Source of the DNA: Chlorobiota bacterium
GTDB taxonomy: Bacteria; Bacteroidota; Ignavibacteria; OLB7
Assembly: GCA_016710285.1 (NCBI GenBank)
Contig: JADJXR010000001.1
Coordinates: forward strand, 2,544,501-2,608,500
Reading direction: 5' to 3'
Length of the DNA stretch: 64,000 nt
Part shown: in pieces, positions 54,529-62,629 of the stretch
Position numbering within the stretch: position 1 is the first letter of the stretch
Layout: each line of letters starts with the position of its first letter
The notes under the pieces: model-generated
The model's database searches: none
Seen by the model: only the letters and a program-made list of their open reading frames with translations
Told to the model about the DNA's origin: nothing
Position numbers and translations under genes: made by a program

Positions 54529-57078
54529 ATGCGCAGAACATCAATGATTGCATCACACCGCCTGCTCCGATTCTGGATTGCTTCTTTGCTGCTGCTTGCC
54601 GCAAGCCGCGCCGCTGCCCAAAATCCTGATGATGTGAATTGGGATGAGGTGTTTGGAATAAGCGGGCAAAATGCGGGAACCGAAGGGGACATCTATTCCC
54701 TTGCTCTGGGCCATGATGCTTTGTATGTCGGCGGGGCGTTCACCGCTGCCAGTGGGATTCCGGTTTCGCGCATTGCGCAGTGGGACGGGGTCACGTGGAA
54801 GCAGTTAGGGGAGCCAGGCTTGCAAGGGGTGGATGGTTCGGTGTTCAGCATTTTGGTGAAAGGGGATAGCGTGATTGTTGGCGGGCAGTTCACCACCGCT
54901 GGTGGCGTTCCGGTAAACAATATTGCCGTTTGGAAACGGAGCATCAACCGCTGGTTCCCGCTGGAAGAAGGGGTGTTTGGCGGAGCCAATGCCTACGTCT
55001 CCTCAATTGTCAACCGTGGCGATACCATCTTTGTTGGTGGCCAATTCACTACCGCCGGGACCACACCCGCCAACAACGTTGCTGTGCTGATGAACGGGGA
55101 ATGGAAATCGCTGGGAACGGGGAACCAAAACGGCGTTGGCGGAACGGTGAACGCGCTGGCAATATTGAAGGACCAACTCTACGTCGGCGGCAATTTCACC
55201 CGCGCCGGAAACCGCGCCGTGAACAGCCTTGCACGGTGGAGCGGCATCTGGAGCGATGTTGGCGGCGGCGTTGATGGCTACGTGAACACCCTTGTGGTCT
55301 CCCCATTCAACACCTTGATGGTGGGCGGAAAGTTCATCACCGCAGGGCCCGATGTTGTGAAGAATTTGGCGATGTGGGACGGCTCCGATTGGGCAAATAC
55401 TTCCATTCGCGACGGCGACCTATCCGGCAACCCCGATCAGGTGCTTAGCGGAAACACCGGGGTCTATCAAGGATGGATTGATGGCGAGGTTCGGGCCGTT
55501 GCGTTCCAGGACCGGACGATGTTTGTTGCCGGAAATATCACCCGAGCCTTCCCCGGGGGGCAGACGTTCCAATACACCAACGTTGCGAACATCACCCGAT
55601 ATCACCACTTCATTGCCGGGCGCAGCCACTACTACCAGCTGGGGAGGGGAACCGATGGATATATCAACGCGCTGGCTGCCGACAAGGAGAACCTGTACGT
55701 TGGCGGGCAGTTCATCCAAGCGGGCGGGCTTACCGCAAACTACGTTGCCCGTTGGGACGGAACCGCGTGGTTCACGCTTGGTGCCCAGATCGGGAACGTT
55801 GTGACGGGGCTTGCCGTTCGCCAGGAGAAAGTTTTCGCCGTCTGGAACCCGAAAGCAATTGGAAGCAGCGAGCCAATGGGGCGCGTGGTGAAATGGAACA
55901 ACCCAGGCTGGATATTTTTTGGAGGCCCCATTGCCGGTCAGATTTTTGCAATCCAACGGCTTGGGGATGATGCCATTGTTGGCGGCGCGTTTGTGAACGC
56001 TGGCGAACAGGTGGCGGTGAACGTTGCACGGCTTAGCCTTCTGGATGGATCGTGGCACCCGCTTACCCGCGGAAGCGGCGTGGCCGGCGGCGACATCAGC
56101 TACGTCAGGGCGATTGCCGAACAGGCTGGCACGCTCTATCTGGGGGGGGAGTTCACGGTGGCCGATACCCTTCCGGCGTTGAACGTCGCACGGTGGGAAT
56201 CAAGCACCGGCGCGTGGTCGGCATTGGGGAAAGGGCTGAACGGCGCGGTGCGGGCCATTGCCGTTGCCCCAAATGGAGATGTCTTTGCTGGCGGAGAATT
56301 CCTCACCAGCGGCGGCGACACGCTTCGCCGGGTTGCACGGTGGGATGGCCAGCGGTGGAACCCAATGCTTGGCGGGGTGGATGCCACCGTTCGCGCCATT
56401 GCCGTCAACGGCACGAACATCTACGTGGCCGGGGATTTCGACACCGTGGATGGCCGCCCCATGAACCACATTGCCCGCTGGGACACCAGAACCAACGACT
56501 GGCATCCGATGGGTAGGGGGATTGAAGGGCATTTTGCGCCGGAGATCACCGCAATGGCAGTGGTGGGTCGCCACCTGTTCGTTACCGGCTCCTTCACCCT
56601 TGCCGGCGGCGATAGCGTCCACAACATCGCCCGCTGGGACGGAAGCGAATGGAACGCGCTGGGAAGCGGGCTGAACAGCAACGCCTACGCGCTGGCGGTG
56701 GAGGAAAATCGCCTGTACGTGGGGGGGACGTTTACCGAGGCGGGACACAAGCCAGCGGTGTACATCGGCCTGTGGCGCGAGCAAGCGTTGGGGGTTGAGC
56801 CGTCATTGCTTGCCCCGGGTTCGCTGGGGCTGCGTGCCGCGCCGAACGTTGCCGCCAACCAAACAACAATCACCCTTCAGCTTCCCCATCCCGCCAGCGT
56901 GACCCTAACCGTGATGGATGCGTTGGGCCGCGTAGTCCAACAGCTTCCCGAGCAACAGCTTCCGGCAGGAACCCAAAGCGCGACGCTTGACGTGCGCCAA
57001 CTTCCGCAAGGGGGATATTTCCTGCTGTGCCAAGCCGGCCAGCAAATGGACCGGGCAATGATTCAGGTGGTGAGGTGA
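54529..57078 (+). CDS. Second secreted beta-propeller protein, paralogue of the preceding gene
   Basis: 849 residues from ATG 54529 (ATG 54544 is an alternative). The signal ends SRAAAQ. The same blade consensus as the 906-residue neighbour occurs (LYVGGAFTAASG, NVARWDG, ALGSGLNSN), and the last 90 residues are a T9SS-like domain ending MIQVVR. The first blade follows GISGQNAGTEGDIYS. It lies 45 bases after the preceding stop, so they are likely cotranscribed. A terminator follows. Confidence 0.85.
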   Translation: MRRTSMIASHRLLRFWIASLLLLAASRAAAQNPDDVNWDEVFGISGQNAGTEGDIYSLALGHDALYVGGAFTAASGIPVSRIAQWDGVTWKQLGEPGLQGVDGSVFSILVKGDSVIVGGQFTTAGGVPVNNIAVWKRSINRWFPLEEGVFGGANAYVSSIVNRGDTIFVGGQFTTAGTTPANNVAVLMNGEWKSLGTGNQNGVGGTVNALAILKDQLYVGGNFTRAGNRAVNSLARWSGIWSDVGGGVDGYVNTLVVSPFNTLMVGGKFITAGPDVVKNLAMWDGSDWANTSIRDGDLSGNPDQVLSGNTGVYQGWIDGEVRAVAFQDRTMFVAGNITRAFPGGQTFQYTNVANITRYHHFIAGRSHYYQLGRGTDGYINALAADKENLYVGGQFIQAGGLTANYVARWDGTAWFTLGAQIGNVVTGLAVRQEKVFAVWNPKAIGSSEPMGRVVKWNNPGWIFFGGPIAGQIFAIQRLGDDAIVGGAFVNAGEQVAVNVARLSLLDGSWHPLTRGSGVAGGDISYVRAIAEQAGTLYLGGEFTVADTLPALNVARWESSTGAWSALGKGLNGAVRAIAVAPNGDVFAGGEFLTSGGDTLRRVARWDGQRWNPMLGGVDATVRAIAVNGTNIYVAGDFDTVDGRPMNHIARWDTRTNDWHPMGRGIEGHFAPEITAMAVVGRHLFVTGSFTLAGGDSVHNIARWDGSEWNALGSGLNSNAYALAVEENRLYVGGTFTEAGHKPAVYIGLWREQALGVEPSLLAPGSLGLRAAPNVAANQTTITLQLPHPASVTLTVMDALGRVVQQLPEQQLPAGTQSATLDVRQLPQGGYFLLCQAGQQMDRAMIQVVR

Positions 57079-57109
57079 CAAGGCTCTTTCCCCCCCCATC
57101 AACAAAGCA

Positions 57110-57150
57110 AAGCGGGGATGGAGGTCGATTCCTCCATCCCCGCTTCGTTT
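57110..57150. terminator. Strong hairpin between convergent genes
   Basis: A perfect 15-bp stem (57110-57124 with 57131-57145) with the loop TCGATT, then CGTTTGG on the + strand and AA-rich sequence on the other side. It stops the beta-propeller transcript and probably also the opposing DinB-family gene transcript. Confidence 0.85.
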
Positions 57151-57179
57151 GGCGGCGGGATCGTGGGCGGGTCCGGCCA

Positions 57180-57641
57180 TCACCATCCCATTCGTTCGCG
57201 TAGGCCGGTGATTTGCGCAACGTGGTTTTGCCCATGCGCCCCGTAGGTTCGGGCGATGTCGTGCAGGGTCATCACTCCATTTTCTGGGTGGAAGGCTGTG
57301 CGGTCCCACTCCGCATCACTCAGCGACTCCATCAGCATTCCCCACCGCTGGTGCAAGCCATCTATCAGCTGCAACGAGGCCTCAACCGGGGCCTGGTTGT
57401 CGGGTAGGGTTGCCCAGTCGTCTTGGTTGTACGGTTTCAGCGTCGGGTGGTCCTCGGCCAGCATCAGCTTGGTGCGGATGAAGGCGTTCAAGTGGGAATC
57501 GGCCACGTGGTGGACCACCTGCCGAACGGTCCAGCCTCCGTCGCGGTAGGGGGTGTCCAGCTGCTGGTCGTTCAACCCAGCAACCGCGTCGCGAAGCTGG
57601 GAGGGAAGCGCGTTGATTGCGGCAATCTGTTCGGTGTGCAT
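57180..57641 (-). CDS. DinB/YfiT-family metal-dependent protein
   Basis: 153 residues from ATG 57641. The core LPSQLRDAVAGLNDQQLDTPYRDGGW then TVRQVVHHVADSH and HGQNHVAQ matches YfiT/BstA proteins of the DinB four-helix bundle family. Three histidines (in HHVADSH and in HGQNH) would bind a metal. Family members transfer bacillithiol or act on related thiols; in this lineage the substrate is unknown. A longer frame to 57725 is not needed to hold the domain. Confidence 0.85.
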   Translation of the reverse strand: MHTEQIAAINALPSQLRDAVAGLNDQQLDTPYRDGGWTVRQVVHHVADSHLNAFIRTKLMLAEDHPTLKPYNQDDWATLPDNQAPVEASLQLIDGLHQRWGMLMESLSDAEWDRTAFHPENGVMTLHDIARTYGAHGQNHVAQITGLRERMGW

Positions 57642-57738
57642 CACTGCGTTTGGTTGTTGGTTATGGAGGAAAAAATCAAGTCGGCTGGCAGCATCTGCCC
57701 GAATCAACGCTCCGCCTTCTTCCATTCACCCCCACCAC

Positions 57739-58842
57739 CTATCTCTTCACCACTTCCGCCAGCATCTCTATCGTGGCTTCGGCTGTTTTTTCCCACGTGA
57801 GCGATTGCGCAAACGCCAGCGCGTTGGTTCGCAGTTCCTGGCGTAGCTCGGGGTTGTTCAGCACCTCTGCAATTCGTTCGGCCATTGCGTCAATGTCGGC
57901 AGGGGTAGAGCAGCCCCGTGATGCCGTCGCGGACCGAGTCGCGCAGGCCAGGGTGTTGGCGGCCACCGCGGGCGTTCCGCAGGCGTTGGCCTCCACGTTC
58001 ACAATCCCCCAGCCTTCTTTTTGCGATGGGTTCACCACCACCCACAGTTCCTGCAGCAGCCGCAGCTTCTCCTGCTCGGTGACAAACCCCGTGAACCGCG
58101 TGGCATCGGCAACGCCAAGCTGTTGGGCAAGCGCCTCAAGCTCCGGCTGGAAATCTCCGCGCCCAATAATCACCAGCTCGGCGTTCGGTAGCTGCTGGCG
58201 GACCTTCGCGAAGGCCCGCACCACGTGGTCCACGCATTTGTATTTCTTCAGCCGCCCAAAGTATCCAATGGTTGGGTGGGGCGATTTGGGGATGCCGGTT
58301 GGCTTCAGCCGTTGGTGGTCTATTGCGTTCATCGCCAGCCGGAAATGTTCGCGGCGGAACCCGCGCCCCACAAACTCATCCAGGGTTGATTGCGACACCA
58401 CAAGGAACGGAACCTTCCGGTACAACAGATCCACCAGCTTCTCGGCCAAATAGACGTAGCTGCCAAAAACCGGCCCAGCCTCGGCAAAAATTGATTTCCC
58501 AAAAAAATGGTGGCTGATCCCCACCAGCGGGCGGCGGACGTAGAGCGGGGTGTAGAACGGAATCTTGTTCACGTCATCCACAACAACATCAAAATTGAGC
58601 TTGCGGAGCTTGAACAGGTAGTGAAAAGGGACCACAAAATTGAAGACGTTCCGCCCGCCACGGCGGATGATGCGTATTCCCTCAATCGTTTCCTCGGGGG
58701 CGGCATTGGGGTAGGCGCAGCAGAACAAGGTCACGCTGTGGCCCATCGCCACCACGCGGCGGAATGTTTCGTACAAATGGACCTCCGCGCCGCCGCTTAG
58801 GGGGTTCGTCCAGTCCTGCCAGTTGATAACAAGGATATTCAT
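57739..58842 (-). CDS. GT4 glycosyltransferase with an internal double frameshift
   Basis: 367 residues. The N-terminal domain has NWQDWTNPLSGGAEVHLYET; the donor domain has GYFGRLKKYK and the E-x7-E motif PSQKEGWGIVNVEANACGTP. Just after it the read frame gives TLACATRSATASRGCST, where GT4 enzymes show a conserved P-G-L-x-D-S-V segment. The other frame in the same bases, about 57905-57950, encodes PGLRDSVRDGITGLLYP. Two compensating one-base indels therefore alter about 20 residues. Natural mutation or assembly error is not decided; activity is doubtful if it is real. Confidence 0.8.
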   Translation of the reverse strand: MNILVINWQDWTNPLSGGAEVHLYETFRRVVAMGHSVTLFCCAYPNAAPEETIEGIRIIRRGGRNVFNFVVPFHYLFKLRKLNFDVVVDDVNKIPFYTPLYVRRPLVGISHHFFGKSIFAEAGPVFGSYVYLAEKLVDLLYRKVPFLVVSQSTLDEFVGRGFRREHFRLAMNAIDHQRLKPTGIPKSPHPTIGYFGRLKKYKCVDHVVRAFAKVRQQLPNAELVIIGRGDFQPELEALAQQLGVADATRFTGFVTEQEKLRLLQELWVVVNPSQKEGWGIVNVEANACGTPAVAANTLACATRSATASRGCSTPADIDAMAERIAEVLNNPELRQELRTNALAFAQSLTWEKTAEATIEMLAEVVKR

Positions 58843-59005
58843 GCACCAGGCGCAAAGCTACGTCACAACCATGCTGTTCGATAAGCCAATCTCTCGGAAT
58901 CTTTCGTTAGTTTTTGAAGCGATGCACAACGCAGGGGCGCCCGCCGCCCGGGCTGCGCATCCAACACAAGGGCCACACAGGGACAAAACCAACAGAATAT
59001 CTACC

Positions 59006-59275
59006 ATGCCAACAGGATTTTTTGGGACGATCATCGTCGGCGCAATCATCGGCTGGCTTGCCAGCATCATCACCAAAGCGAACAACCAACTGGGCTGCCT
59101 TGCCAACATGATTGTTGGGGTGATCGGCTCGGCATTGGGGGCGTGGCTTGCGGCGGAGCTGTTCAAATACAAAGTGATGGAAGGCTTCTCCTGGCCAGGA
59201 TTTTTTATCGGGATTGGCGGTGCGGTGCTGTTTATCGCGCTGCTTCGGCTGCTGGGCATTTTGCGGCGCGATTAA
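59006..59275 (+). CDS. GlsB/YeaQ/YmgE-family membrane protein
   Basis: 89 residues, all in three hydrophobic segments with GxxxG-type glycines (GAIIGWLASIITK, MIVGVIGSALGAWLA, GFFIGIGGAVLFIALLRLLG). This is the Transgly_assoc/GlsB family of small stress-linked inner-membrane proteins, with no enzymatic motif. ATG 59006; an upstream frame extension is unsupported. It is read divergently from the glycosyltransferase. Confidence 0.88.
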   Translation: MPTGFFGTIIVGAIIGWLASIITKANNQLGCLANMIVGVIGSALGAWLAAELFKYKVMEGFSWPGFFIGIGGAVLFIALLRLLGILRRD

Positions 59276-59423
59276 GGCGCGGCTGCAACCTTTGTAGTTC
59301 TCCACAACGGGGGCATGGCGCGTCATGCCCCCCGTTTGTTTGGAAGCAACGCCCCGCAGCAAACCACCCCACCAGGAAGGAAGATTCCTCTCGCTCCCTT
59401 CCCCCCTCCATCAACATCCAGCA

Positions 59424-59457
59424 CCGGACCTATTTTCTCAATCAAGTAATTCCATGA
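59424..59457 (+). pseudogene. 3'-end remnant of a lost TPR-cyclase copy
   Basis: The sequence CGGACCTATTTTCTCAATCA and the bases after it are identical to the 3' end of the cyclase gene at 62.6 kb (encoding RTYFLNQVIP, then TGA overlapping the next ATG). Here no cyclase precedes it. It indicates that another array member once stood upstream and was deleted up to its last codons. Confidence 0.8.
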
Positions 59458-60221
59458 ATCCAGAGACAACCCTCACCGACCTGCGTGCCGCCGTTGCCGC
59501 AGCCACCACGCCTGCCGAACGTGCCGGTGCGCTGAACCAGCTTGCCAAGAAATTAGAACAGCAAAGCCAATATGCCGAGAGTCTTGCTGCTGCGGAGGAA
59601 GCTCATGCCGCAGCCAAAGAAGCAGGTGATGGTGCTGCCGAGGCAGAGGCGTTGCGGTTGCAAGGTATCGTTCATCAAAGGCGGAGTGAATACCCGACGG
59701 CATTGGCGTTGTTGGCGAATTCGCTGAAACTGTTTGAAGAGCTTGGGAACCGTTCCGGTGTTGCTCGTGCTACCAACAACATCGGGATTGTGTACCGGAG
59801 CCTCTCGGAGTACCCAAAAGCGTTGGAGCATTTCAGCCGTGCGCTTGCCCTGCATGAAGAGCTTGGCGAACGTTCTGATGTTGCCCGTGTCACTGGGACC
59901 ATCGGGATTGTGTACGCTCATCTTTCGGAGTACTCGAAAGCGTTGGAGCATTTCAGCCGTGCGCTTGCCATTTCTGAAGAGCTTGGCAATCGTGCGGGGA
60001 TTGCTGAAGCCACCAACCACATCGGGAATGTGTACGGGAGACTTTCGGAGCACTCAAAAGCGTTGGAGCATTACAGTCGTTCGCTTGCCATGTATGAAGA
60101 GCTTGGCAATCGTTCCAGTGTTGCCATTGCCACTGGGAACATCGGGATTGTGTACAATAGACCTCTTTCAAAAGTCTAGATTACGGGTTATGTTTGGGGT
60201 CAACCAATATAAGGAAGAAGG

Positions 60222-61048
60222 ATGCGCTACGCAGAGATTTGTGATCGTTCACCGGAACAATTTCGACGCTTAACGGGTGTGTTGCCGACAACCTTCGAGG
60301 CAATGCTCAAGGTCATTCGTGCAGCACGGCGAGAGTTTGGTCGCCCACCGAAACTGGTGTTGGCCGATCAGCTGTTGTTGACGCTGCTGTATTGGCGTGA
60401 GTATCGAGCGCAATATCACCTTGCAGCGGATTTTGGGATCAGCGAACCGACCTGCAGCCGGATCATTCGGCGAGTGGAGGATGAACTCACCCAGAGCAAA
60501 GAGTTTCAATTGCCGCAGCGTCCGCAGCCGCGAGGCGGGGACATAGAATTTGCCGTGATCGTGATCGATGCGACAGAAAGCCCGATTGAACGGCCAAAAA
60601 AAAGCAAAGGGAGTACTACAGCGGGAAGCGTGGATGCCACACAATCAAGACGCAGGTAGCCATGGCGTTGGGAAGTCGTCGGATCCTCAAGACAGAGTTT
60701 GGGGTTGGAAGCCAGCATGATTTCTCGTTATTGAAGCAGTGTGTGGGTCGGGGGTATAAGCGATTGTTGGGGAGTGGGAGTTGTTGGATGGCGGATTTGG
60801 GATATCTGGGGTTATCGAAGATCCCAGAGCAACGTATGGTTGCCGCACAAGCGGCGGAAGGGGTAGCATTAGGGGATTGGGAGAAGGAGGAGAATCGTGA
60901 GCATTCGCGGAAGCGGATCGTGATTGAGCATGTGTTTGGTCGGTTAAAGGTGTTCAAGATCATAGCGGAGAAGTATCGAAATCGTCGCAAGCGATTTGAT
61001 GTGAGATTCAACCTCATCGCCGCCATCCATAATTTTGAACTCCCTTGA
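60222..61048 (+). CDS. IS5-family transposase, copy 2, probably altered
   Basis: As in copy 1, orfA (60222-60659) and the second frame are joined by a -1 slip, here on A8 at 60596-60603. Catalytic Asp (VIDATESP), Asp (MADLGYLG) and Glu (IVIEHVFGRLK) are kept. Between about 60822 and 60863 one inserted base and one lost G change SNVWLPHKRRKGV (copy 1) to EQRMVAAQAAEGV. The copy 1 version matches the IS427 family pattern, so copy 2 is the mutated one. Total length is unchanged at 912. Confidence 0.85.
60596..60604 (+). other. Probable programmed -1 frameshift site (copy 2)
   Basis: AAAAAAAAG (A8G) in the zero frame as CCA AAA AAA AGC. It is one A longer and one C shorter than in copy 1, which leaves the slip position the same. 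Confidence 0.7.
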
Positions 61049-62629
61049 AAACTACTTTTGAAAGAGGTCTAATAGCCTCTCGGAGTACGCAAAAGCGTTG
61101 GAGTATTACACCCATGCTCTTGCCGTGCATGAAGAGCTTGGTGATCGCTCTGGTGTTGCCCGTGTCACTGGGAACATCGGGATTGTGTACGATAGCCTCT
61201 CGGAGTACGCGAAAGCGTTGGAGTATGGCAGCCGCGCTCTTGCGTTGCATGAAGAGCTTGGTGATCGTTCTGGTGTTGCCGCTACCACCGGAAACATCGG
61301 GAATGTGTACGTGTACCTTTCGGATTACCCGAAAGCGTTGGAGTATCTCAGTCGTGCGCTTGCCTTATATGAAGAGCTTGGTAATCGTTCCGGTGTTGCC
61401 ATGGCCACCAACAACATCGGGATTGTGTACAAGTCCCTCTCGGAGTACCCGAACGCATTGGAGTATTTCAGCCGTGCGCTTGCCTTGCATGAAGAGCTTG
61501 GCCAGCGTTCCGGTGTTGCCCGTGCCACTGGGAACATCGGGGGTGTGTACGGTTCCCTCTCAGAATACCCGAAAGCGTTGGAGCACTTCACCTGTGCACT
61601 TGCTCTGCATGAAGAGCTTGGTGATCGTTCCGGTGTTGCCATTATCACTGGAAACCTTGGTTCACTCTATGCCCAAAAAGACTTCGCCGAGTACAACCCC
61701 GCCAAAGCCGAAGAGCTTCTCCAGCAAGCAATTACTCTCAATGAAGAACTGGGAACCAAAGACCAACTCTATGTAGCCCACCAATCCTTAGCCACTCTCT
61801 ACGAACAAGAATCCCGCTTTGAGGAAGCCCTCACTCACTTCAAAAAATTCCACGAGGTGAAAGAGGAAGTTCAGAGCGAGGAAGCCAAAAAGAAAGCCAT
61901 CCAAGTAGAACAACAACGGCAGATTGCGGAGATGGAAAAACGCACTGCTGCTGAGCGTGCGCGGGCCAAGGCCACTGAGGAGCTTCTCCACAAAACTCTC
62001 CCGCCAAGCATTGCCGATCGAATGATCTCCGGCGAACGCCAAATCGCCGACCGCTTCGACTCCGCCAGCATCCTGTTTGCCGATGTCGTCGGCTTCACTC
62101 CGATGACCGCGCAGATGCCAGCAAGTGCGGTGCTGGAGTTCATGAACTTCGTCTTCGCGCACTTCGATTCCATTGCCGCGAAGCACGGCTGCGAGCGAAT
62201 CAAGACAATCGGCGACGGCTACATGGCGGCGTGTGGCGCACCAATTGAATGCCCGGACCACGCGGAGAGAATCGCAAGAATGGCGATGGAGATGCTGGAA
62301 GATGTGGCACTGCCGGAAAGCATCACCGAGCACTTACCGCCAAACACAGAGTTTGAAATCAGGATCGGCCTGCACACCGGCAGCATCACCGGCGGAGTAA
62401 TCGGCACAGGCAAACTGGCCTACGACATCTACGGGGACACAGTGAACACGGCGAGCCGAATGGAAAGCCACGGGGAGGCTGGGAAGATTCACGTGAGTGA
62501 GGAGTTTGCCGCCGCACTTTCTTCGGCAATCAATACCGGCGAACTCCCCATCACGTTGGAAGAACGTGGCGAACTAAACATCAAAGGGAAAGGAACCCTT
62601 CGGACCTATTTTCTCAATCAAGTAATTCC

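Larger units (their letters stand above)
60159..61070 (+). mobile_element. IS5-family (IS427-like) insertion sequence, copy 2
   Basis: 912 bases, the same 17-base inverted repeats as copy 1 (60159-60175 and 61054-61070), and the AAT duplication at 60156-60158 and 61071-61073. It lies in the same orientation as copy 1. Because the target sits in a TPR repeat whose sisters read GTGTACxATAGCCTC, the 3-base duplication is independently confirmed. The transposase is probably altered (see its entry). Confidence 0.95.
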
